DNA from: Methanolinea mesophila
GTDB taxonomy: Archaea > Halobacteriota > Methanomicrobia > Methanomicrobiales > Methanospirillaceae
Direction: 5' to 3'
DNA: 64,000 nucleotides
Assembly: GCF_017873855.1 (NCBI RefSeq)
Contig: NZ_JAGGKR010000001.1
Span: 558,001-622,000 of the forward strand
Numbering within the stretch: position 1 is the first letter of the stretch; each line of letters opens with the position of its first letter. Under the pieces are notes generated by a model. It saw only the letters and a list, made by a program, of their open reading frames with translations. It was not told where the DNA came from and made no database searches. Below are positions 45,434 through 54,007 of this stretch, in pieces. The position numbers were made by a program, and so were the translations under genes.

Positions 45434-45946
45434 TTATGCGGATAAGAGCTCCTGTGCGGTGCAAAGAGGGATCAGGGTCAGGTTTTCCCCTGCGAGCATC
45501 TCAGGAGCCCCTTCCTGCCTGTCTACTACTGTAACGATTATGTCCACCAGGGCCCCCGCCTTCCGGAGTTCGCGAACCCCGTACAGGGCCGATCCCCCGG
45601 AGGTGGTAACATCCTCTACCAGGAGGACACGCTTCCCTTCCACGTTCCCGATGATGGTCCCCGATTTCCCATGGTCTTTCCCCGAGCTCCGGATTATGGC
45701 GAATGGTTTTCCGCTGATGAGGGAAACGGCTACGGCAAGAGGTACACCCCCGACAGCAACCCCTGCCACGGTATCGAATGCAGCGGTATCTGCCATGGCT
45801 TTACCGATCGCGCGAAGGACAACAGGGTTGGTAAGCGCAGACTTGATATCCATGTAGTAGGTGCTCTTCTTCCCGGATGCAAGCACAAAATCGCCGAATT
45901 CCACCGCCCCGTGTGACTTTAACAGTTCTGCTATCCGCGTTACCAT
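45434..45946 (-). CDS. pyrE: orotate phosphoribosyltransferase
   Basis: Pyrimidine enzyme converting orotate and PRPP to orotidine monophosphate; 170 residues, the usual archaeal length. The PRPP-binding motif VLLVEDVTTSGGSAL and the start region SGKKSTYYMDIKSALTNP are clear. Its first seven bases overlap the carS end, so translation is probably coupled. Dihydroorotase lies elsewhere in the window (52646-53956). Confidence 0.95.
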   Translation of the reverse strand: MVTRIAELLKSHGAVEFGDFVLASGKKSTYYMDIKSALTNPVVLRAIGKAMADTAAFDTVAGVAVGGVPLAVAVSLISGKPFAIIRSSGKDHGKSGTIIGNVEGKRVLLVEDVTTSGGSALYGVRELRKAGALVDIIVTVVDRQEGAPEMLAGENLTLIPLCTAQELLSA

Positions 45947-46503
45947 GGCACCTTTTTCACTCCTGCAAGATATCCTATCACATTCGCGGTTTTATGCAAT
46001 ATAGGGGTGACGATAACTATCCAGAGCCCGATCAGAGGGGTAATGTTCGCTATGATCCAGCCCGGTGAAATTAGTGCGGTGAGGACGAATGCCCCCGCGA
46101 CAAGGTCGTACTGGTCCGCTATGATCCACTGGTCGCCGCTCTTGATCCCAAGCCTTCTTTTAAAGAAACTCTTGGTCATGTCGCCGAGCAGTGCACCGGC
46201 TGAGAAGAGGACCACGGTAAGGACCGTATGCGTAGGAAGCATGGGCAGGGCTCCGGTCCCCTGGACTGCGATCTCTGCAAGCCCTACAAGTATCCCGGCG
46301 ATGACCCCGGTGATAAAACCACGCCATGTCTTACCGTCGCCAAGGATCCGTTTTCCATCCCGGAAGTTTCTCCCCCCGTCGATGGGCCTCCCTCCACCCA
46401 AAGCCGCAGCGACAGGATTTGGCACATAGGCGGGGAGCATGATCCACAGGGCGGAGGCCAGGGCAATTACAACGGACTCCAGATGGATATTTATACTCAC
46501 CAA
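45940..46503 (-). CDS. carS: CDP-archaeol synthase
   Basis: Integral membrane enzyme that activates unsaturated archaetidic acid with CTP to CDP-archaeol in ether-lipid synthesis. 187 residues of the DUF46/CarS family with five hydrophobic helices and the cytoplasmic signature GGGRPIDGGRNFRDGKRILGDGKTWRGFITG between helices one and two, plus FFKRRLGIKSGDQW. It is first in the minus-strand run, and only 68 bases separate its start from that of the divergent tetraether-synthase homologue. Confidence 0.93.
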   Translation of the reverse strand: MVSINIHLESVVIALASALWIMLPAYVPNPVAAALGGGRPIDGGRNFRDGKRILGDGKTWRGFITGVIAGILVGLAEIAVQGTGALPMLPTHTVLTVVLFSAGALLGDMTKSFFKRRLGIKSGDQWIIADQYDLVAGAFVLTALISPGWIIANITPLIGLWIVIVTPILHKTANVIGYLAGVKKVPW

Positions 46504-46571
46504 TACCTGTAATAGAGAGCAGATAAAATCATTAAGGTATCTGAATGCTTACATTGGAGGAGGAATCTTTG

Positions 46572-48050
46572 GTGGGTACCACAATGCTGTTGAAGAAGAC
46601 CAGAAGTCTCTGCCCTGTCTGCAAAAACGTCCTGGATGCAGATATCGTGGAGGAGGACGGGAGTGTCTGGTTACTGCGGACCTGCCCCGAGCACGGTTCT
46701 TTTAAGGATATATATTGGTCGGATGCGGAGATGTGGCACCGTTTCGAGCGTTATGAGGTCCTGGGAAAAGGAGTGGAGAATCCACAGTCCAGCGGGACCA
46801 CCGACACCTGCCCGACAATGTGCGGCCTTTGCAACAATCACCGTTCGTCCACCCTCCTTGCCAATATCGACCTTACGAACCGCTGCAATCTGAACTGTGA
46901 CTTCTGTTTCGCGAATGCACGGGCGTGTGGGTTTATCTACGAGCCCACATTCGAGCAGATCGTAGCCATGCTCACCGTGCTCAGGGAAGAGAAACCATGT
47001 CCCGCTCCGGCGGTCCAGTTCTCCGGGGGAGAACCCACGATGCGGGAAGACCTCCCGGCCATTATCCGAAAGGCAAAGGAGCTCGGGTTCCCCCAGGTGC
47101 AGCTGGCAACGAACGGGATCAAGCTCGCAAGAGATGTCAAGTACGTGGAAGAGCTGCGAAACGCGGGCCTTTCCACGGTATACCTTCATTTTGACGGGGT
47201 AACCAGGGACACTAACCCCCAGCTGAAGATCGACGAAAAAGTGGTGAAGAACTGCGATGAAGTAGGCCTTGGCATTGTGCTCGTCCCGACCATCATAAAA
47301 GGAAGAAACGACGACCAGGTGGGTGCCATAATCCAGTTCGCCGCGGATCACATTTCCGTCGTGAGAGGGGTTAATTTCCAGCCGATCGCATTCACCGGGG
47401 CGGCGAGCGAAGAAGATGTGAACCGGGAGCGGATCACCATCCCCGAACTCCTGGAGGATATCGAGGCGCAGACCGAGGGCGTGCTGAAAAAATCTGACTT
47501 TTACCCCGTCCCCTGCGTGGTCCCGGTATCGGACCTGGTGGAGGCGTATACCGGGAAACCGCAGATCCGGTTCACCGCCCACCAGCACTGCGGGGCGGCC
47601 ACGTACGCATTTGTCACCAAGGACGGTCTCATGCCCATCAACCGTATGGTCGACGTGGACAGTTTCTTCGCCTCTCTTGAGCAGACCGCGGAGAAACTGA
47701 AGAAAGGCGGTTCCATCAACAAATACAAGGCACTCCTGGAAGGGATCAAGGAGCTCCACACCTCGGTGAAGAAGAGCGAACAGGGGAGCACCACGGATTT
47801 CTGGAAACTGATCATGAAAGCCCTGGTGCTCCAGAACTTTGAAGCATTGCGCGATTTCCACTGGAACGCACTCTTCATCGGGACCATGCACTTCATGGAC
47901 CGTTACAATTACGACCTGGGCAGGGTCCAGCGGTGTTGCATACATTATGCTACACCCGACGGGACACTCGTTCCCTTCTGCACTTACAACAGCGGACCGG
48001 TCTACCGCGAAGTGGTCTGGAAAAAATACAGCAGCGAATTCAAAGAATAA
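46572..48050 (+). CDS. tes: radical SAM enzyme of the tetraether lipid synthase (Tes) type
   Basis: Radical SAM protein of 492 residues from GTG 46572, which is eight bases after a strong GGAGGAGG; TTG 46569, ATG 46584 and ATG 46545 are also in frame. An N-terminal Cys-rich part has C14-x2-C17 and C38 (rubredoxin-like knuckle) and C80, C84, C87 (TCPTMCGLCNNH) for an extra cluster. The radical SAM motif is C105-x3-C109-x2-C112. The C-terminal part has VQRCCIHYATPDG and FCTYNSG. This matches the MJ0619-like family shown to join archaeol chains into tetraethers. The adjacent divergent carS supports a lipid role. Confidence 0.83.
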   Translation: MGTTMLLKKTRSLCPVCKNVLDADIVEEDGSVWLLRTCPEHGSFKDIYWSDAEMWHRFERYEVLGKGVENPQSSGTTDTCPTMCGLCNNHRSSTLLANIDLTNRCNLNCDFCFANARACGFIYEPTFEQIVAMLTVLREEKPCPAPAVQFSGGEPTMREDLPAIIRKAKELGFPQVQLATNGIKLARDVKYVEELRNAGLSTVYLHFDGVTRDTNPQLKIDEKVVKNCDEVGLGIVLVPTIIKGRNDDQVGAIIQFAADHISVVRGVNFQPIAFTGAASEEDVNRERITIPELLEDIEAQTEGVLKKSDFYPVPCVVPVSDLVEAYTGKPQIRFTAHQHCGAATYAFVTKDGLMPINRMVDVDSFFASLEQTAEKLKKGGSINKYKALLEGIKELHTSVKKSEQGSTTDFWKLIMKALVLQNFEALRDFHWNALFIGTMHFMDRYNYDLGRVQRCCIHYATPDGTLVPFCTYNSGPVYREVVWKKYSSEFKE

Positions 48051-48139
48051 CCTTTTTTTATTCGATCGGTACTTTCTCCCCGGGGGCGGGGCCGGGTCCG
48101 TATATTCCGGATTCCGGCCGGTTCAGAAAAAATGACGAT

Positions 48140-49075
48140 TCAGGGAAATTTCAGGTTTATAAAGGCCCCGTTCTTCACCGCAATCTCGGCGATGGCGAGG
48201 TCCTGGATGGCAAGCCCGGTCGAATCAAAGACCGTTATCTCGTCTTTTCCTTTCCTTCCCGTCTTCCCGAGAATAACCTCTCCCAGGGTCCCGCGGATGC
48301 GTTCAGGGGCGTAGAAACCTTCTCTGATAGGAACATTGATCTCACCCGAATGCACTGCCTGGGCAGGATCGTCCACAAAGACTCCTGCCCGGGAGAGGAT
48401 CCCGGGATCGAGCTCCTCTTTCCCGGGAGCATCCGCCCCGATCGCATTGATATGAGTGCCCTCGTGAATCCATCCATCCCTGATCAGGGGTTTTCGCGAA
48501 GGAGTCGTGGTGACAAGCACCTCTGCATCGCATGCCCGTTCCAGGCTCGCCTGCTCGCAGTTGAAACGGGCGTATTTTTCGCAGAATGCAAGAGCATTTT
48601 TTTCGTTCCTGCTCCAGACGAGGATCCTGTCTATCCGGAGCTCCTCCGCGATCGCCTCGACCTGGGCCCCTGCCTGTCTCCCGCTTCCCACGACGCCAAG
48701 GGTCACTTCCCTCTTCGGGGACAGGTATTTCGCTGCCACCGCGCCAGCGGCACCTGTCCTCATGTCGGTCAGCCGTGTCGCATTCAGGATTGCCTCCGGG
48801 ATCCCGCTCTCCACCGAAAGAAGAACGGTGAGGGCCATTACGGTGGGGAGGCCGGACTTCGGGTTCTCGGGATGGACGTTTACAATCTTCACTCCTGCGG
48901 TCTCGAGAGAAGGAATGTAGCCCGGCATAGTCCGGAAATCCCCGTGACTGAAATTGATATAGACCTTGGGAGGCATCTGGACATTTCCCCTCCCATGCTC
49001 GGCAAACGCCTCCTCGACCGCCCTGTTCACCTCTCGCAGATCGAGACCGGTTTCCGGACTGGGATAATATCTCAT
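48140..49075 (-). CDS. ornithine cyclodeaminase / archaeal alanine dehydrogenase family
   Basis: NAD-dependent enzyme of 311 residues in the mu-crystallin/ornithine cyclodeaminase family; ATG 49075 is chosen because the preceding in-frame residues are unlike the family. The dinucleotide fold is GVVGSGRQAGAQVEAI, preceded by RTGAAGAVAAKYLSP and followed by TTTPSRKPLI, INAIGADAPGKEELDP and DSTGLAIQDLA. Archaeal members act as alanine dehydrogenase, others on ornithine; sequence by eye does not separate them. It converges with the tes homologue and diverges from the RimK-type ligase gene. Confidence 0.88.
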   Translation of the reverse strand: MRYYPSPETGLDLREVNRAVEEAFAEHGRGNVQMPPKVYINFSHGDFRTMPGYIPSLETAGVKIVNVHPENPKSGLPTVMALTVLLSVESGIPEAILNATRLTDMRTGAAGAVAAKYLSPKREVTLGVVGSGRQAGAQVEAIAEELRIDRILVWSRNEKNALAFCEKYARFNCEQASLERACDAEVLVTTTPSRKPLIRDGWIHEGTHINAIGADAPGKEELDPGILSRAGVFVDDPAQAVHSGEINVPIREGFYAPERIRGTLGEVILGKTGRKGKDEITVFDSTGLAIQDLAIAEIAVKNGAFINLKFP

Positions 49076-49193
49076 GGTCCGATCATATTGCCTGCAACCT
49101 GATGAACCTGACCGAATCGCTTCGTTGTTGTCGGAAGCGTGAGGGTTATCCCCTTGGGGATCCAAAATTCCTCTTCACAGAACCAGGGTCACC

Positions 49194-49988
49194 ATGATCT
49201 CCATCATTCCCAAACCTACCGATACACCCGGCGACAACTCGACCGCAATGGTCCTCCGGGAACTGCAGCGAATGGGCAGGAATTACTCAATCCTGGACAT
49301 CGACAGCCTCGATCCCTTCAATTGCGAACTGGACGGCGGCGTGATCTGGGTATGCGGGTTAAAACAGGACCAGCATCAGTTCGAGGTCATCAATGCCCTC
49401 TCGGTGCACCACCGGGTGATAAACACCCCCCTCTCCATCTTCACCTGTGCGAGCAAGGTGATGACCAGCGCCCTCCTGCATAAACACCGCATTCCCACAC
49501 CAAAGACCCTGTTTACCGCGTCGCGCGACGAGGCAGTGCGGTTCCTCCGGGAGCAGGGAAAGGTGGTCACAAAACCGGTCTACGGATTCGACGGAATAGA
49601 CGTAAAACTCGTGGACTCCCCTGACATGCTTCCCCCACCTCCCTTTTATCTCCAGGAATATGTTCCGAACAACCGCGACTACAGGATATTCGTGATAAAC
49701 GGGAAGGCGGTCGGAGGAATCATGAGAGTGTCCGATACCCTCGCCCATAATATCCACCAGGGGGGCACGGGGATCCCGTGCGAGATCGACCCTGGTATGC
49801 AGGAGGTGGCGGGGAATGCCGCACGTGTGGTGGGAGTCGATTATGCGGGGGTCGACCTCCTCCGGACGAAGGAGGGGTATTGCGTACTTGAGGTGAACGG
49901 CACACCGAACTGGCACTGCATGTCCACGCCTATTCCGAAACTCCTTGCCGAGTACTTCGTCGAACAGGAACAGCTGGAGCGGATGTAA
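49194..49988 (+). CDS. RimK-type ATP-grasp ligase, probably MptN-like
   Basis: ATP-grasp enzyme of 264 residues. The ATP-binding part has VVTKPVYGFDGIDVKLV and LQEYVPNNRDYRIFVINGKAVGGIMR, and the metal-binding end has VDLLRTKEGYCVLEVNGTPNWHC. These are RimK-family features. In methanogens related enzymes add glutamate to tetrahydromethanopterin (MptN) or coenzyme F420 (CofF); MptN is my first choice for a short member in a methanogen, with tetrahydrosarcinapterin as the product. The assignment within the family is tentative. ATG 49194 follows AGGGTCACC. Confidence 0.75.
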   Translation: MISIIPKPTDTPGDNSTAMVLRELQRMGRNYSILDIDSLDPFNCELDGGVIWVCGLKQDQHQFEVINALSVHHRVINTPLSIFTCASKVMTSALLHKHRIPTPKTLFTASRDEAVRFLREQGKVVTKPVYGFDGIDVKLVDSPDMLPPPPFYLQEYVPNNRDYRIFVINGKAVGGIMRVSDTLAHNIHQGGTGIPCEIDPGMQEVAGNAARVVGVDYAGVDLLRTKEGYCVLEVNGTPNWHCMSTPIPKLLAEYFVEQEQLERM

Positions 49989-50385
49989 ACAGGGTCTCAC
50001 ATCTGGAGCTCTTCAAAAAAAAAATTCGATAATCGGGGTTGAATCATCCTGCCCCGGTTATTCAGGGCGGAATTGACGAAGGATATTTCTTTTTATAATC
50101 CCTCTGCCTCAATTATCAGCGATTGGATTTCCATTGCATAATGCTCCAGGGGCTTCGCTCCGCCGCCGCTACTGCCCCGGGACAGGATATCCCCGGACTG
50201 TCGGATTTCCGGGATCTTCTTATCGATTGATAGTGAGGGCTATTGGACAGCGTAACACCTTTACAAGGGATCACGTGCCGGGGCTGCCAAGAAGCGGAGA
50301 CAAAGCTCCGAAGAAGGTCATGAAGGAGATATCAGGAAGTTCCAGAATGCAGAAATAGAGAGACTTTTGGATTTGCTATAAAGGA
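49989..50385. other. gene-free stretch with a TATA candidate
   Basis: About 400 bases without a convincing gene. A TATA-like TTTTTATAATCC at 50089-50100 could start a plus-strand transcript near 50125. The sequence after it has a 74-codon open frame from TTG 50134 with no recognised family or strong ribosome-binding site, so I do not call it. GC-rich segments (50150-50215, 50278-50315) could fold, but no signature of SRP RNA or RNase P RNA is visible. The last 15 bases adjoin the end of the UPF0058 gene. Confidence 0.35.
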
Positions 50386-50670
50386 TTACTGGACGTATTC
50401 CATCTCTTTTAAGGTTTTATCGGCAAGTTCCTTCATCCTGGCAGAGATCCTTCCCGACGCGGAGAACTCTACATCTTTCATCGCGTTGGCAATCTCGTTT
50501 CCAAGCACAAAGATCGCATATTTGTGCTCCATTTTGCTCTTATGGAGCTGGTTTGGATTAATCTTCAGAGAGCTGTACTGGGCAAACTTGAGATCCGGAT
50601 TAAGATACTCAAAATGATCCTTGATCTCGAAGAGCATCTGGTGGAGGGTGATAAGTTCTTCCTTGTGCAT
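50386..50670 (-). CDS. UPF0058 family protein
   Basis: A 94-residue helical soluble protein matching UPF0058, a family confined to euryarchaea and of unknown function. Family features: start MHKEELITLHQMLFEIKDHFE, middle HKSKMEHKYAIFVLGNEIANAM. No cysteine cluster or membrane helix. It sits between a gene-free stretch and DnaG, on the same strand as DnaG, 61 bases downstream of it. Confidence 0.85.
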   Translation of the reverse strand: MHKEELITLHQMLFEIKDHFEYLNPDLKFAQYSSLKINPNQLHKSKMEHKYAIFVLGNEIANAMKDVEFSASGRISARMKELADKTLKEMEYVQ

Positions 50671-50731
50671 GCTCCGACTCCGAGATCTACATGGAATCCC
50701 GGAAAATAAATAGGTATCTCCACTAACCTGT

Positions 50732-51967
50732 TCACGCGATTTTCATCAGCCGAATTGAAAGCGGACGTTTAATTATGCCTTTATAGTCCCTTGCGGCGAC
50801 GTACTCCAGACCTTTTCCCACGAGCATGTCCAGAAGTCTCTGGTTTACGTTTCCGTCAAGGATGAGCCCGGTTGCATTCCCGTTCACCTCTGCAAGAATC
50901 TTTTCGATATCTTCGGGTTTTCCTTCCTTGAGGATGGTAAAATCTCCGGTAAGGAAACGGGCCACATGCTTGCCCTTTACGGCGATCAGGTGTTCGTTGA
51001 GGGTCCGGGGGGCAGGTGCTGAATCCGTGCTCTCCATCTTTCGCGGTCCCTTTCTCTTCTCGATCTTTTCGGGAGGCTCCTCTTTTCCGGCAGCAGGTGC
51101 GACCTCTTCGCGGGTCTTTTCCTCTCCCGGTTCTTCTCCTTCGGAGTACTGCTCCCTTACGTATTCGGCCGGGATCTTATTGCGGAGTGCCTTTATGATC
51201 TCCTTCCGGGACATGTCCTCGACGCTTTTCCCCCGGGGAGAGAAGGCGACGAAGTCCATATCCGCGACCTGGAGGAGTTCCCGGAGGATGAGCTCCCCGC
51301 CCCGGTCCCCGTCAAGGAAGGCGGTGGAGGTCTTCTTCTCACACAGGTCGATGATGGTCTGGGATATGTTGGTCCCTTCCACCGCGACGGCGTTCTTGAT
51401 CCCGAAGCGGAGAAGATTGATGACGTCCGCCCTCCCCTCCACGACGATTATTGCATCCGATTCGAGGACATTCGGCCCGGCGGGAACCCGGTCATCTCCC
51501 ACCGTGCTGATCTTTTCGATCCTGATGCTCTCCCGCACATCTTCAAGCAGCTCGTTGCTGTCGATAGTGCCCTCCTCGAAATAGTCGAGGAGAAGTTCCT
51601 TGGCCCGGTCCACGATCTTCTTTCTCTTACTCACCCTGATGTCCTGGATCGATCCCACCTTCACCCGGGCGACACACGGTCCGACACGGTCGATACTCTC
51701 CAGTGAGGCCGCAAGAATAGCGGTTTCAGCTCGATCGAGCGAGGACGCTATGGTGATCTCGCCCTTCGTTTCTCCTTTTTTACTTGTGATCTGGACGTCA
51801 ATACGACCTACACGCCCAGTTCTCTGCAGATCCCGCAGATCGAGGTCTTCGCCGAGCAACCCTTCAGTCTGGCCGAATATGGCTCCCACTACGTCGGGTT
51901 TCTCGACCACCCCCTCCGCTTCGATGTGAATCTGGATAAGGTACTTGGTAGTATCTGATGAATACAA
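50732..51967 (-). CDS. dnaG: archaeal DnaG (TOPRIM primase-like, exosome component)
   Basis: DnaG-like protein of 411 residues. The TOPRIM domain in the middle has [26 protein letters not shown] and [18 protein letters not shown], the acidic residues needed for metal binding. Between about 270 and 330 is a charged, low-complexity insert with many Glu and Pro. Archaeal DnaG associates with the RNA exosome and has primase activity in vitro. The start is TTG 51967, placed seven bases after GGGGGTG; no ATG fits the family's N terminus ([38 protein letters not shown]). Upstream are 200 bases with an A/T-rich segment. Confidence 0.93.
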   Translation of the reverse strand: MYSSDTTKYLIQIHIEAEGVVEKPDVVGAIFGQTEGLLGEDLDLRDLQRTGRVGRIDVQITSKKGETKGEITIASSLDRAETAILAASLESIDRVGPCVARVKVGSIQDIRVSKRKKIVDRAKELLLDYFEEGTIDSNELLEDVRESIRIEKISTVGDDRVPAGPNVLESDAIIVVEGRADVINLLRFGIKNAVAVEGTNISQTIIDLCEKKTSTAFLDGDRGGELILRELLQVADMDFVAFSPRGKSVEDMSRKEIIKALRNKIPAEYVREQYSEGEEPGEEKTREEVAPAAGKEEPPEKIEKRKGPRKMESTDSAPAPRTLNEHLIAVKGKHVARFLTGDFTILKEGKPEDIEKILAEVNGNATGLILDGNVNQRLLDMLVGKGLEYVAARDYKGIIKRPLSIRLMKIA

Positions 51968-52169
51968 TGAAATGCACCCCCATGCATCATGACGTGCAAT
52001 GTACGCGTGATCATAGGCATTGTACCGTCTGTTGTAGGATCACTTAAACTATATGATTAGGTAAAATATTTTAGCAATTATCAAAAATAGAGCATATTTC
52101 TTTATTTTTAGCCCGGGTCCGATCGAGGAGATGTCTGCCGCCGGCACGGCACATTCCCGATCCTGTTCT

Positions 52170-52514
52170 TCAAATCTCCCTGGCCAGGGCTGCAAGGATT
52201 TCAGTCTTATCCAGTCCCAGCACCAGCACCTGCTTTTGTGAAGACGTCGACCCTGCAACGATCGAAACACGGGAAGCGGGGATCCCGAGAACCCGGGCGA
52301 CCACGTTGCATATCGCCTTATTTGCCTTTCCTTCGACCGGCGGGGCCGTCACCTGGACGCCGATACTGTGCCGCCACTCGTTGTACCCCGCAGGAAACCT
52401 GTTGAATTTCGAGCCCGCGGAGACCTCGAGGCTCAATACCACGCCTTTCCCTGTAACCCGGAGCGCGGGTTCAAAATCCGGGGGCATAATAAGAACTAGG
52501 GTGTCGCCCGGCAT
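52170..52514 (-). CDS. DUF167/UPF0235 (YggU) family protein
   Basis: A 114-residue soluble protein with the family core SAGSKFNRFPAGYNEWRHSIGVQVTAPPVEGKANKAICNVVARVLG and SIVAGSTSSQKQVLVLG, both diagnostic of DUF167. It has an N-terminal extension of about 30 residues relative to short bacterial members. Function unknown. Co-directional with dihydroorotase 130 bases upstream, so a shared transcript is possible. Confidence 0.85.
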   Translation of the reverse strand: MPGDTLVLIMPPDFEPALRVTGKGVVLSLEVSAGSKFNRFPAGYNEWRHSIGVQVTAPPVEGKANKAICNVVARVLGIPASRVSIVAGSTSSQKQVLVLGLDKTEILAALAREI

Positions 52515-52645
52515 TAACGGCTGCGGATCATAAGTGGCTGGTGCCGTGCTTCACCCGCCTTTACCCTTGCCGGGCGGTGCCTGTTTCACAACCGGGTTGT
52601 CCCGAAGATCATCTCCAGGCATATGCCACTCGATCACCCGGGGAC

Positions 52646-53956
52646 CTATGGAAGTGAGCTATCGGCACCCAAAGTCTTCGGCATGGATGATATATAACCC
52701 CTTCCAGGGTACCAACGCGGGTGGCCGGGGAAGAATTCGCAATCCCGATAGACCACTTCGCCCTCCATGACGACGACGGCCGGGAACAGCGCCCGCATCC
52801 CTTCGTAAGGGGTCCATTGCGCCCTGCTATGCAGACGCTCGGCATTTACCGCGGAGATCTCCCCTTCGAAGAGGATGAAGTCGGCCCGGTCACCGGGAGA
52901 AAAACCCGCGTCCTTTATCCCAAGGAGCCGCGAAGGGGTTTGTGACACCTTCGTTATCAGGGAACCAAGGTCGCACGCCCCTCGTTTCACCTCCGCCATG
53001 AGCAGGGGGATCATGGTCTCCACCCCCGGGATCCCAGAAGGGGCGCGGTCGAAATCATCGGCCTTTTCTCCCCGCGTGTGAGGTGCGTGGTCGGATGCGA
53101 TTACATCGATCCGATCCCAGCACGATAAGAGGCCCCTCCTCGTTTTTTCCTCCCGGAGAGGAGGGTTCACCTTTCCCCACGTGTCCTGCGGGGAGAAGGT
53201 ATCCCGTGAGAGAAGCAGGTGATGAGGGGCGACTTCCACGCTGCCGGAGGTGACGGCCTTCACCGATTCGGGGCAGCTCAAATGGCAGAAATGCAATTCG
53301 GCACCTGCGGGGCAGGCCATTCGCTCCACCTCACGTACCATCGCGGCTTCACCCCGCTCCGGCCTGAGCCGGTCATGATCCGTCAGGCTGCAGTCGGGGC
53401 CCGGAGCCACCTCTTCGGCATGGATTGTTGCGAGCGCACCCATGGCACCTATTCTCGAGAGTGCCCGGGCAAGGAGGTCTGAATCGAGTGCCTGGCCGTA
53501 GCTGGACGGAGCCGCGAAGATCTCCCCGAAACTCATCGCCCCGGCATTCCACAGTCCTTCAAGGTCCGCTTTGGGAGAGACCCCGCCGTTCACCGCAAAG
53601 CTGCAGTTCGAATGCACAAGCCCGTCCTGTACCCGCTCCCGGTACGAACCGGGGGCATCGAGCGGAGGTATGGTATTCGGCTGGTCCACCACCACGGTCA
53701 CTCCTCCCGCAATTGCACTCAAAGACCCGGTGTTCCAGTCCTCTTTCGCACTCTGCGACCATCCCCTCATATGGACGTGCATGTCGACCCCCGCAGGGAT
53801 CGCCAGCCTGCCTCTGCATTCGATGGAGATGTCGGCGGAGATCGGGGATCCCGTGTGGCAGACCCGGCCTCGGTGCACGGAGACATCTGCAGTCCTCCCG
53901 GAAGGGAGGAGGACGTTTTTTAATACCAGATCGCAACGGGAGGGCAGATGTGACAT
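52646..53956 (-). CDS. pyrC: dihydroorotase
   Basis: Zinc amidohydrolase of pyrimidine synthesis, 436 residues. Metal-binding signatures are GVDMHVHMRGW near residue 55 and DHAPHTRGEKADDFDRAPSGIPG near residue 290, with HAEE and HFCHLSCPE between them. The length and motifs place it in the long amidohydrolase form (allantoinase-like, class I). Its start is 51 bases downstream of the RND exporter gene on the same strand. The pyrE partner enzyme is encoded at 45434-45946. Confidence 0.92.
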   Translation of the reverse strand: MSHLPSRCDLVLKNVLLPSGRTADVSVHRGRVCHTGSPISADISIECRGRLAIPAGVDMHVHMRGWSQSAKEDWNTGSLSAIAGGVTVVVDQPNTIPPLDAPGSYRERVQDGLVHSNCSFAVNGGVSPKADLEGLWNAGAMSFGEIFAAPSSYGQALDSDLLARALSRIGAMGALATIHAEEVAPGPDCSLTDHDRLRPERGEAAMVREVERMACPAGAELHFCHLSCPESVKAVTSGSVEVAPHHLLLSRDTFSPQDTWGKVNPPLREEKTRRGLLSCWDRIDVIASDHAPHTRGEKADDFDRAPSGIPGVETMIPLLMAEVKRGACDLGSLITKVSQTPSRLLGIKDAGFSPGDRADFILFEGEISAVNAERLHSRAQWTPYEGMRALFPAVVVMEGEVVYRDCEFFPGHPRWYPGRGYISSMPKTLGADSSLP

Positions 53957-54007
53957 TTGAGTGTCTGTTCGACCAGGAAAGAAATAATAATGACGCCCGG
54001 GAAAAGG

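Noticed and set aside
50134-50358. 74-codon open frame from TTG on the plus strand
   Set aside because: No ribosome-binding site, basic and Pro/Gly/Arg-rich composition as in GC-rich non-coding DNA, no recognised family.
50150-50380. SRP RNA or RNase P RNA
   Set aside because: Conserved motifs of either RNA are not visible in this GC-rich stretch.
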